Of a DNA stretch of 55,414 nt, positions 1 to 8,957 are shown piece after piece. Position 1 is the stretch's first letter. Every line of letters starts with the position of its first letter. A program made the translations under genes and the position numbers. The stretch is from UBA4660 sp034408895 (GTDB lineage: Bacteria > Bacteroidota > Bacteroidia > Flavobacteriales_D > Sanyastnellaceae). Location: contig JAWXCI010000083.1 in assembly GCA_034408895.1 (NCBI GenBank), positions 1 to 55,414 on the forward strand, given 5' to 3'. A model generated the notes under the pieces. The model searched no databases and was not told the DNA's origin. It saw nothing but the letters and a program-made list of their open reading frames with translations.

Positions 1-968
<968 letters not shown>

Positions 969-997
969 AAATAAACTCTATCAATATATCCTGTTTT

Positions 998-1107
998 CAG
1001 GTGACTACTGCGGTGGGGTACACCTCTTCCCATTTCGAACAGAGAAGTTAAGCCCACCTGCGCAGATGGTACTAGGGTAATTCCTGGGAGAGTATGTCGT
1101 TGCCGAT
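998..1107 (+). rRNA. 5S ribosomal RNA
   Basis: This follows the 23S gene after a spacer of about 30 bases. The internal sequence matches Bacteroidota 5S rRNA: a gcggtggggtacacctcttc block, cgaacagagaagttaagccc, and cctgggagagtatgtcg. Helix I can be formed by ggtgac (1000-1005) pairing with gttgcc (1099-1104), allowing G-T pairs. The ends are set by this helix and are accurate to a few bases. No tRNA lies between the 23S and 5S genes. Confidence 0.93.
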
Positions 1108-1112
1108 TTTCG

Positions 1113-1148
1113 AAAAGCCCTACAAAAGTTTTTGTAGGGCTTTTTGTT
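1113..1148. terminator. bidirectional intrinsic terminator of the rRNA operon and lpxH
   Basis: aaaagccctacaaaa (1113-1127) pairs with ttttgtagggctttt (1130-1144) and a T-run follows on the plus strand. The run of A at 1113-1116 becomes a T-run on the minus strand. The same hairpin can therefore end the rRNA operon from the left and the convergent lpxH transcript from the right. Confidence 0.88.
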
Positions 1149-1192
1149 TTGTACTTGGGCGAAGTAGAGTTTGACAAAACCCACTCTGTCAA

Positions 1193-1963
1193 TCAATTCA
1201 TCCCTTTGTTTTCAAACTTCTGCAAAACCATCTGAGTGCCATTAAATACTCCGTAGGTATAGTGTGTAAGCCAATCACCCAAGTTAAAGTAGCTTGATCT
1301 CTCACAAATTTGGATTTCCATTGGCAAGTGACGATGTCCGAATATGAAGTAATCGAAGTGCTTCTTTTTTTGCTCTGCTTTTGAATAGAGAACGAGCCAT
1401 TCTTTTTCAGCACCAAGGAATTTGATGTCTTTATCACCAGTGGTGCTTCGGCTATATCCACTTAATGAAGTAGCGAGCCAAATTCCGAAGTTGGGATGAA
1501 ATCGGGCAAATAGCCACTGGCAGAACTTATTTGTGAAAATTTTCTTGATGAATTTGTATCCCTTGTCGCCTGGCCCAAGACCATCACCATGAGCGATCAG
1601 GAATTTTTTTCCATTCCATTCGCGCTCTATTGGTTTGCGATAAACAATTACTCCGCATTCCCGTGGTAAATAATCAAATATCCACATGTCGTGATTACCC
1701 GTAAAAACATGCACTGGAACTCCCCTATCCGTGAGCTCTGAGATTTTTCCAAGTAAACGAGTGAACCCGCGTGGAACTGTCCGCTTGTATTCAAACCAGA
1801 AATCGAAGATATCGCCCACCAGAAAAATTTCTGCCGCATCATGTTGTATTTCATTCAACCAACACACGATTCTTTTTTCACGTTCCAAACTAGCTTCGAA
1901 GTTGGGGGCACCAAGATGAAAGTCAGAAGCGAAGTAGATTTTTTTTCCAGTCGCTAGTATCAC
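1193..1963 (-). CDS. lpxH: UDP-2,3-diacylglucosamine diphosphatase (LpxH-like)
   Basis: The 256-residue protein belongs to the calcineurin-like metallophosphoesterases that hydrolyse UDP-2,3-diacylglucosamine to lipid X in lipid A synthesis. All family metal-binding blocks are visible in order: DFHLG near residue 15, GDIFDFW near 50, GNHDMW near 89, HGDG near 125 and GHRH near 210. The start is GTG; the GTGA at 1960-1963 overlaps the stop of the peptidase gene upstream, so translation is probably coupled. The length is normal for the family. The work is at the inner face of the cytoplasmic membrane. The specific LpxH function, rather than another phosphoesterase, rests on the motif set and length. 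Confidence 0.88.
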   Translation of the reverse strand: MILATGKKIYFASDFHLGAPNFEASLEREKRIVCWLNEIQHDAAEIFLVGDIFDFWFEYKRTVPRGFTRLLGKISELTDRGVPVHVFTGNHDMWIFDYLPRECGVIVYRKPIEREWNGKKFLIAHGDGLGPGDKGYKFIKKIFTNKFCQWLFARFHPNFGIWLATSLSGYSRSTTGDKDIKFLGAEKEWLVLYSKAEQKKKHFDYFIFGHRHLPMEIQICERSSYFNLGDWLTHYTYGVFNGTQMVLQKFENKGMN

Positions 1964-4947
1964 GGATCGAGTTTTCGAAGGATTTCAAATGGGTTCAACA
2001 TGTTTAGATCAAGTTCGAAGAGAATTGTTTCAGGAAACATCCAACCCGATTGGTTTGAAAAAAGCAATGGTACATAGATCTGAAATATTTTTCGTGCAAT
2101 TGGTAATGTGATACCGAGACTGTGACCAAACTGTTTGTGACTTATGTTATTCGGTGTCCAGGCTATACCAGCGTAAACTGCCAGTGGAAATTTTATTGGC
2201 AAATCGGTTTCCAGATTGAAAGAAAGCAGGCTTCCACTGATTTGTTGAAATGATGGTGCGGCAAGCGCACCTTGGTTTCTAATGAATTGCTGTGACCAAA
2301 TTCCATCCGTTTCATTCCTTCCAAGAAATAGGTAATCATAGCCATAGTCACTCTGCCCCTTTTGTCCGCTGGTGTTGTAGAGTCCATTGCTGAATCCATA
2401 GTATAGTCTTGTGATCAATTTGGCTTTGGTCCGGGTTTCATAAATGAAATCATAAGTGATGTTGGATTGAACTCCTGCCTTTTCGTTTTCAAGGCATGTT
2501 TCAGCCAAAACAGAAATGTGGAGATTGGAAAACAGAAAATTCCTATTGACCTCAGCATTTATGCGAACCAGAGTAAACTCGTAATCGAAAGGTTGGAATT
2601 GCCATTTGTTGTTTCGCATGACCTGGCGCGATTCATATTTCAGCTTTGCAGAAACATAAATCAAACCCTGCAAATCTTTTTTAAGACGGGAGGGAAACAA
2701 GTTGAATCTCAGGTAGGGATGAATAATCCAATAATTCAGGGCGTACTGCCCCGTCACATCGTCTAAATCCTGGGAGTAATAATCATAGGTAACACGATCC
2801 TCCGCAAATTTTTGTGTCTTGATGCCGGCACCTACAATTCCGTCATCCACTTCAATCTTTGCAAATCCGTTTATACTGTTAGTCGAAAAACTATAAAGTG
2901 GCGAAATGCTGTAGCGAAAATTTCCAAGAGGAATTGTCTGGTTGTGTACGCTTGCTCCGATCATCCAGCGATTGTAATAATTCCAGCCCATCATGGGGAT
3001 GAAAAACAACTGTGACCGATCCGGATCATCAATTCCGGTAATGAACCGAAGTGAATACTTTTCTGTTTTGCGCAACAATCCTTTTGTCCGGATAGTGTTG
3101 TTGTTCCGGTCATACTCAGGAAGACCGGGTGCCATATTTAGTTTCAGCACATCACCTTTTTGCGCATTGGATATTAGATACTTTTTCGCAGTAAAGGAAG
3201 GATGTCCATCAAACCATTGAGTTGAAACAGTGCTGTCTTCTCGGATAATTGAAACTGAAAAGGGTGAAACAAATTCTCCTTTGTTCATTACATTAAGCAA
3301 AAGCCCATTACCCCAACTTTCGTGCTTCGCCTCATGCACACCGATGGCCTTGTAATTCATTTTCGCATCCGTAGCAATCAGTTCATCAAAAAACCAGTTG
3401 AGGTCTTTTCCGGAGGCAGTTTCAAAAACTTCCTCCAAATCTTCTGGTGATGGGTGTTTAAATTTCCATTGTTCAAAGTAGTCGCTCATGCATTGATTGA
3501 AAACATCTTCGCCCAGGTATTGCAAGAGGTAGTTGAAAGCAAGCGATGATTTTTTATACACAACCGTACCATAGTTCGTGCTGGTAAAATCTTCTGAATT
3601 GAATTGCATGGGCTGGTCCTTGTTCCCTCTTGCATTGAACAAGTACATCAATTCTTCCTGATAGCGATAGGGGAATTTATCAAAGCCTGTAAAAGCACTG
3701 ATGCTACCTTCGAATATCCCACTTCCCGCGTGAAGTTCCGGATGCAGTGTTTCAAGAACTCTTGATTCGAAAAATGAGTTGATGCCTTCGTCCATCCACG
3801 CATTGTCGCGCTCATTGGTTCCCAACATTCCGTAGAACCAATTGTGCCCTACTTCATGAATAATTACCAGTTCCAATTGAAATGGATTAGATGTACCTCC
3901 AATAACAGTTACGTTAGGATATTCCATGCCACCACCCGCACTGATGGTGCCGTCCACCGCTGTGCAATTGTTGTATGGATAGTCACCTGTCCACAACGAA
4001 TAGTAGTATAGCGCATCGTGGATTGCTTTGATGCCATGGGTTTCCCAAACCTCTGCATTGCCTGGAGTGAACATAGCCAAAGTTGTCACTTTGCGATTTG
4101 ATTCGGGCAATGTCACTTCTCCTTTTCTCACAATAAATCTTTTGTCGGCAAACCATCCGAAGTCATGCACGTTCTGTTGAACATATCGAAGTGTTTTCAT
4201 GTTGGATGATGATGCAGGAAAATCATCGCTTGCGCGAGTAGAATTTTGTGATGCAAGCTCATTCAGTCTTATGATCTCCCCTTCTGTCTGCAAATCACCT
4301 GTTGCACCCACTGTGTAATTATCCGGCAACGTTATGCTCACATCAAAACTTCCGAACTCGCTATAAAACTCTCCTTGGTTGATGTAGGGCATTTGGTGCC
4401 AGCCATCGCGATCATACACCGCGGGTTTTGGAAACCATTGTGTGATTTGATAACTCTCCCCCACATGTCCCAATCTTGAAATGGCCGCGGAAGGAATTTT
4501 TACCCGGAACGGAGTGCTGATTAAAATTTGCTCATTGGGCCGAAGCGGTTTTGCCAGTTCCAACACTGCGATGTCTTCAAACTCTTTGTAAAAGCTCCAT
4601 CGAACTCTTTCACCAGCAATTTTGAAATTCAGCGAATCAATAAATCCGCGTGATGCTTCAGGCAAATACCAAAGCATAAAATTTTTATCACGACCCAAAT
4701 TTTGTGCAAGTGCTGTCTTGTTGTTCTTGTAGGCATTCGGCCAAAGGTGAATGAAGATGGAATCCAGTTCGTCAGGCGAATGGTTGATGTATTCCATTGT
4801 AATGTCACCGTGAAGAAAATGTTGCTCATCTTCCAGTGTTACATGGATCGTGTAGTTCACCTCCTGCTGGAAGTAGGGCCGTTGTGCACAACATGGTGCA
4901 CAGTTAATAAAAAGTATAATCAGCAGCGCAGCGCCTTTCATTTTCAT
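1960..4947 (-). CDS. M1-family (aminopeptidase N-like) secreted metallopeptidase
   Basis: The product has about 995 residues. I start it at ATG 4947 (MKMKGAALL), which gives a clean signal peptide ending near CAQ; an open frame reaches back to 4986, but this adds a polar stretch before the signal. The gluzincin site is complete: HEVGHNW at about 364-370 with the third zinc ligand Glu about 19 residues on (NAWMDEG), preceded by GGGMEYP at 338-344, the usual substrate-binding block of M1 enzymes. The C-terminal third looks like a beta-rich, possibly outer-membrane-associated region, longer than in classic aminopeptidase N. It probably works in the periplasm or at the surface. Its stop overlaps the lpxH start, and its start is divergent from the GH3 gene. 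Confidence 0.87.
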   Translation of the reverse strand: MKMKGAALLIILFINCAPCCAQRPYFQQEVNYTIHVTLEDEQHFLHGDITMEYINHSPDELDSIFIHLWPNAYKNNKTALAQNLGRDKNFMLWYLPEASRGFIDSLNFKIAGERVRWSFYKEFEDIAVLELAKPLRPNEQILISTPFRVKIPSAAISRLGHVGESYQITQWFPKPAVYDRDGWHQMPYINQGEFYSEFGSFDVSITLPDNYTVGATGDLQTEGEIIRLNELASQNSTRASDDFPASSSNMKTLRYVQQNVHDFGWFADKRFIVRKGEVTLPESNRKVTTLAMFTPGNAEVWETHGIKAIHDALYYYSLWTGDYPYNNCTAVDGTISAGGGMEYPNVTVIGGTSNPFQLELVIIHEVGHNWFYGMLGTNERDNAWMDEGINSFFESRVLETLHPELHAGSGIFEGSISAFTGFDKFPYRYQEELMYLFNARGNKDQPMQFNSEDFTSTNYGTVVYKKSSLAFNYLLQYLGEDVFNQCMSDYFEQWKFKHPSPEDLEEVFETASGKDLNWFFDELIATDAKMNYKAIGVHEAKHESWGNGLLLNVMNKGEFVSPFSVSIIREDSTVSTQWFDGHPSFTAKKYLISNAQKGDVLKLNMAPGLPEYDRNNNTIRTKGLLRKTEKYSLRFITGIDDPDRSQLFFIPMMGWNYYNRWMIGASVHNQTIPLGNFRYSISPLYSFSTNSINGFAKIEVDDGIVGAGIKTQKFAEDRVTYDYYSQDLDDVTGQYALNYWIIHPYLRFNLFPSRLKKDLQGLIYVSAKLKYESRQVMRNNKWQFQPFDYEFTLVRINAEVNRNFLFSNLHISVLAETCLENEKAGVQSNITYDFIYETRTKAKLITRLYYGFSNGLYNTSGQKGQSDYGYDYLFLGRNETDGIWSQQFIRNQGALAAPSFQQISGSLLSFNLETDLPIKFPLAVYAGIAWTPNNISHKQFGHSLGITLPIARKIFQIYVPLLFSNQSGWMFPETILFELDLNMLNPFEILRKLDP

Positions 4948-5074
4948 TCCCATTGATGAAGATGCGCGAATGTATGAGTCCGTCAATCATCAATTGGAAA
5001 TACAGGCGAGGATGAAGGCTGAAAACGTTTCCTTTATTTTCGCTTCCAGGACACGTTTTCATAACCATCACTTC

Positions 5075-6592
5075 ATGCCTTTCAATTCTGTATTCGGTTG
5101 GCTCATCAAAAAGCGCATTCACCAGATGGAACTTTTTATGAAGTACCCGCTGGAAGTGCAGAGCGAACTTTCTCAACGATTGATTGATCAAGCAGCGCTT
5201 ACACGATTCGGCCTCGAACATAAATTTTCCGACATCCGCACGATGGATGATTTCAAGAAGGCAGTTCCCATTCGCAGGTACGAAGATTTCAAGCCATATA
5301 TCGAACAATTGCGCGAGGGGCAACAAAATGTGTTGTGGCCATCGAAACTCAAATGGTTTGCAAAAAGCAGTGGCACCACCGACAGTCGCAGCAAGTTTAT
5401 CCCGGTGAGCAAAGAAGCATTAGACGAATGCCACTACAAGGGCGGTAAGGATCTTCTTGCGCTTTATTATTACCAGAAACCAATGGCAAGGCTTTACACC
5501 GGCAAGCACCTGGTGGTGGGAGGTTCGTCTAAAATAAATCCATTCAATGAAGCCGGTTACACGGGCGACCTGAGTGCCATCATCATTCGCAATCTTCCGT
5601 TTTGGGTCGAGTTGCGCAGAACTCCATCCCGTGACATTGCGCTGATGGATAATTGGGAAGAAAAAATAGAGGCCATGTCCGAGGCCACCATTCACGAAGA
5701 TGTGACCATGCTGTGCGGTGTACCATCATGGACGCTTGTGTTGCTCAAACGAATTCTTGAACTTTCGGGTCGAGATACAGTGCGCGAAGTGTGGCCGAAT
5801 CTCGAACTGTTTATGCACGGTGGTGTGAGTTTCAAACCCTACCGCGAGCAGTTTAAAAAGATAATAGGGGAGCCAGCAATTCAGTATGCTGAAACTTACA
5901 ATGCAAGCGAAGGTTTCTTTGGCATACAAGACAGGCTGGACAAGGATGATTTATTGCTGATGCTGGATTATGGAATTTTTTATGAGTTTCTTCCAGTGAG
6001 TGAACTCGATTCAAAAGATCAGCGCACCGTAAATCTTGCTGATGTGGAAGTGGGAGAGAATTACGCCCTTATCATTTCTACCAATGCCGGCTTATGGAGA
6101 TATATGCTTGGCGATACGGTGCGCTTCACCTCCAAGTATCCTTTTCGCATACAGGTGAGCGGGCGCACCAAACATTTCATCAACGCATTTGGTGAAGAAT
6201 TGATGGTGGAAAATGCAGACTTAGCCATAGGTTATGCAGCAGAACTCACACACGCGCACGTTACCGACTACACCGCAGCACCTGTTTATATGAGCGAGAA
6301 CTCCACGGGGGCACACGAGTGGTTGATTGAATTTGAAAAAGCACCGGACAACTTCGTGAAGTTTTGTGATTTACTCGACTCCAAGTTGAAGGAAATCAAC
6401 TCCGACTACGAAGCAAAACGTGCTTTCGATTTCATCCTCCAGAAACCCATTGTGCGCAATATGCCCCAAGCCACTTTTTACAACTGGCTTCGCTCGAAAG
6501 GAAAACTGGGTGGACAACACAAGGTGCCCCGCCTGAGCAACGACCGCGTGTGCGTGGAAGAGGTATTGAATTTGTCAAGCGTGGAATTATGA
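5075..6592 (+). CDS. GH3-family acyl-adenylate enzyme (GH3 auxin-responsive-promoter family)
   Basis: The protein is 505 residues from ATG 5075 (MPFNSVFGW). A longer frame starts at 4970, but it would overlap the divergent promoter region, and bacterial GH3 proteins usually begin at this point. Firefly-luciferase-fold motifs are present: the ATP loop SSGTTDSRSKFIP at 98-110, YNASEGFFG near 300, YMLGDTVRF near 350, and GRTKHFINAFGEE near 375. Plant GH3 enzymes join amino acids to acyl acids via an acyl-adenylate; the bacterial substrate is not known. The last base pairs overlap the next gene (ATGA), so the two are co-translated. Confidence 0.88.
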   Translation: MPFNSVFGWLIKKRIHQMELFMKYPLEVQSELSQRLIDQAALTRFGLEHKFSDIRTMDDFKKAVPIRRYEDFKPYIEQLREGQQNVLWPSKLKWFAKSSGTTDSRSKFIPVSKEALDECHYKGGKDLLALYYYQKPMARLYTGKHLVVGGSSKINPFNEAGYTGDLSAIIIRNLPFWVELRRTPSRDIALMDNWEEKIEAMSEATIHEDVTMLCGVPSWTLVLLKRILELSGRDTVREVWPNLELFMHGGVSFKPYREQFKKIIGEPAIQYAETYNASEGFFGIQDRLDKDDLLLMLDYGIFYEFLPVSELDSKDQRTVNLADVEVGENYALIISTNAGLWRYMLGDTVRFTSKYPFRIQVSGRTKHFINAFGEELMVENADLAIGYAAELTHAHVTDYTAAPVYMSENSTGAHEWLIEFEKAPDNFVKFCDLLDSKLKEINSDYEAKRAFDFILQKPIVRNMPQATFYNWLRSKGKLGGQHKVPRLSNDRVCVEEVLNLSSVEL

Positions 6593-7377
6593 ATTTTATT
6601 TTCTCCTTCCTTCTCCTCATTGGGGGTATTGAACCTGATACCAGCATTGCCACCGATGCGCTCGATTTCCAGGTGGACAAACTCGATCACATTTATTTTA
6701 TTCATTCCACTTTCGTGGAGAAGTTGGATAGTGAAGGAAATTTTCTTTTCCGAACGGGCGATCTTGGATATGGCACCATCCATTCGCTGGATGTGAGTGA
6801 TCCGCTTAAGCCATTTTTATATTTCAAGGATCAGGGCATTATCTACCAAATGGACAACACCTTGAGTTTGCAGGGAAGTATCATCAACACTTTTGAAACA
6901 GAATACAACCAAGTGGAATGCGTGGGATGGTCGCGCGATAATAATTTCTGGATTTGGGATGCAATACAAAGCGAACTCAGCAGGGTAGACGGTGCCTTCA
7001 ACCGCATCAATTCTTCTGGCAATCTTCAGGCACTTCTTGGCAAAGGCATCAGTCCCCGGCAGATAATTGAGAGCGGATACTTTGTCTACATGTTCGATCC
7101 GAAACTCGGTTTGCTGGTGTTTGATGTGTTTGGAAATTACTCAAGCACATTTTCACTTAGTACAAATGGACCACTACAACTTACAGAAACCAACGTGATT
7201 TATGCCGACAGCACACATCTCCATATCTTGGAAAAAAACCTGCTGGTTGAAACTTCTTTTCCATTGCCATTATCGTCCACTTCGAGGGTGATGTGCTCCG
7301 GAAAAAAAATGATGACACTTCAAAACGGAGCATTGCTGATTTACGATCTTGAAAAAATTTCAGCCATAAGAAATTAA
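6589..7377 (+). CDS. unknown secreted protein, possible beta-propeller
   Basis: The protein is 262 residues from ATG 6589, which overlaps the GH3 stop by four bases; a longer upstream frame would run into the GH3 gene. It begins with a hydrophobic signal (MNFIFSFLLLIGG), then shows repeating short beta-strand patterns with FxVDxxxxIY-like turns (for example LDFQVDKLDHIYFI, VDGAFNRINSSG), the sort of pattern seen in small beta-propellers. I recognise no catalytic motif and give no function. Tight coupling to the GH3 enzyme suggests that the two act together or are at least made together. Confidence 0.72.
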   Translation: MNFIFSFLLLIGGIEPDTSIATDALDFQVDKLDHIYFIHSTFVEKLDSEGNFLFRTGDLGYGTIHSLDVSDPLKPFLYFKDQGIIYQMDNTLSLQGSIINTFETEYNQVECVGWSRDNNFWIWDAIQSELSRVDGAFNRINSSGNLQALLGKGISPRQIIESGYFVYMFDPKLGLLVFDVFGNYSSTFSLSTNGPLQLTETNVIYADSTHLHILEKNLLVETSFPLPLSSTSRVMCSGKKMMTLQNGALLIYDLEKISAIRN

Positions 7378-7534
7378 CAACGGCACATCGGCACACACGC
7401 TTGCAATACTTTCGGCACCTTTAAAAAAAAGATAGGCCGCTCAAGGCAGCAAACCAAAGTTGATTAGCAGTTTAATCTTTGTTCTCCCTTGGAGCATCGG
7501 TCATCATCATCAGTCCAAAAACAACTACGAAAAA

Positions 7535-8152
7535 ATGCACATCGCCATAGCCGGAAACATAGGTTCAGGAAAAACCACCCTTACCACTCTTATTGCCAAA
7601 CACTACAAATGGCAACCGCACTTCGAGGAAGTGGACAACAATCCATATCTCATAGATTTTTACAAGGACATGCAACGCTGGTCTTTCAACCTACAGGTTT
7701 ATTTTCTCAAGAGCCGGTTCCGGCAAATGATTACTCAAGCAGCTTCAGGAAAAAAAATTGTGCAGGACAGAACCATTTATGAAGACGCACAAATTTTCGC
7801 GCCTAATCTTCACGCCATGGGTTTGATGACAACGCGCGATTTTGAAAACTACCAGGATCTTTTTGCGCTAATGGATGAATTTATTACTCCACCCGATTTG
7901 CTCATTTACCTCCGTGCAAGTGTGCCAGTGCTGGTGGACAATATCCAGAAGCGCGGACGCGAATACGAGGAAGGTATCCGACTGGATTACCTCAACCGCC
8001 TCAACGAACGTTACGAGGCATGGATTTCAACTTATACCAAAGGCAAACTGCTGGTGGTTGATGCGGACAACAACAAGTTCCATCAAAAGGCTGAAGATCT
8101 GGGAAAAATTATTTCAGGTGTGGATGCACAGCTTCACGGCTTGTTCAAATAG
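7535..8152 (+). CDS. deoxynucleoside kinase
   Basis: The protein is 205 residues from ATG 7535 (MHIAIAG). The longer frame beginning at 7460 adds a non-conserved leader. The P-loop GNIGSGKTTL is at residues 7-16, followed by the DRTIYEDAQIFA block near residue 77 (the DRS-like motif of the family, here DRT), and a lid-like region KRGREYEEGIRLDYL near 145. It phosphorylates deoxynucleosides for dNTP salvage in the cytoplasm; substrate preference (dA, dG or dC) cannot be read here. The spacing to its neighbours suggests its own promoter. Confidence 0.9.
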   Translation: MHIAIAGNIGSGKTTLTTLIAKHYKWQPHFEEVDNNPYLIDFYKDMQRWSFNLQVYFLKSRFRQMITQAASGKKIVQDRTIYEDAQIFAPNLHAMGLMTTRDFENYQDLFALMDEFITPPDLLIYLRASVPVLVDNIQKRGREYEEGIRLDYLNRLNERYEAWISTYTKGKLLVVDADNNKFHQKAEDLGKIISGVDAQLHGLFK

Positions 8153-8159
8153 TCCTGAA

Positions 8160-8957
8160 TTACTTCGCAGCAATAAAAGAATAGGTCAGTGTCACCTGGT
8201 CAACTATCATGTCATCCCCCAGGTTTTCAAAAAACTTTCCTGAGCCGTAACGCACGTCAAATAGTGACCGATCAAATTGAATGACACCGGAAACAATTAC
8301 GTTGCTTTCTCCTGTACCCGAAATTTTTACCGAACCAATTGCTTCGTTCGTTTTTCCTTTCAGCGTGAGATTTCCTTTCATCAATGAATTATCGCCTGCC
8401 TGCTCCACTGATGTGATGACAAACTTTGCTTCCGGGTGAGTCGCAACAGAAAAGAAATCATCGCTGCGAAGATGATTGCCGAGTTTTTCTTTTCCTTTTG
8501 CATTATCATCCATCTCATTGATGGAAATGGAATTCATATCCAAAATAATTTCACCACCTGTAATTTTTCCTCCTTCGGTTTTTATAGTTCCAGACTTTGC
8601 CTTTATCATTCCTGAGTGAGCGTCACCGGTTATTTTCTGTCCGCGCCACACAATGCTGTCGCGCCCTGCCACCATTTGGTATGCACCATCGCTGGCTTGC
8701 GGCAGTTGCGATGCTTCCATGGTTAGGCCTGTGGTGTCGGTTTTATTTAGAGCCAATGCTGCCGAACATTTGGCGTAGTCGATACTGAACTTTGCATCGG
8801 CCCTTATCAGGTCAAGGCATCTGTCATAGTGTTCTGCCTTGTTGCTGTTGTCATGAATTTCTTTGGCACATGAACAAGCATCGGGTCCTGCACTTTCATT
8901 GTTGCAGCCACCAAAAAGTAGTGCCAGCAACAGAATAGTTAGCATTGATTTTTTCAT
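8160..8957 (-). CDS. lipoprotein with YceI-like domain
   Basis: The 265-residue protein has a lipoprotein signal (LLFGGC, Cys18). After a short Cys-containing region (residues 25-70, with CSC and further cysteines) comes a YceI-like domain (about 80-265): a lipocalin-like beta barrel that in other bacteria binds polyisoprenoid lipids. Visible YceI features are SGTIKTEGGKITGGEIILDM, the LRSDDFFSVATHPEA block and LTLKGKT. The start codon shares one base with the stop of hppA (TGATG at 8955-8959), so it is translated directly after the pyrophosphatase. The Cys-rich N-terminal segment is not part of a typical YceI protein. Confidence 0.86.
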   Translation of the reverse strand: MKKSMLTILLLALLFGGCNNESAGPDACSCAKEIHDNSNKAEHYDRCLDLIRADAKFSIDYAKCSAALALNKTDTTGLTMEASQLPQASDGAYQMVAGRDSIVWRGQKITGDAHSGMIKAKSGTIKTEGGKITGGEIILDMNSISINEMDDNAKGKEKLGNHLRSDDFFSVATHPEAKFVITSVEQAGDNSLMKGNLTLKGKTNEAIGSVKISGTGESNVIVSGVIQFDRSLFDVRYGSGKFFENLGDDMIVDQVTLTYSFIAAK

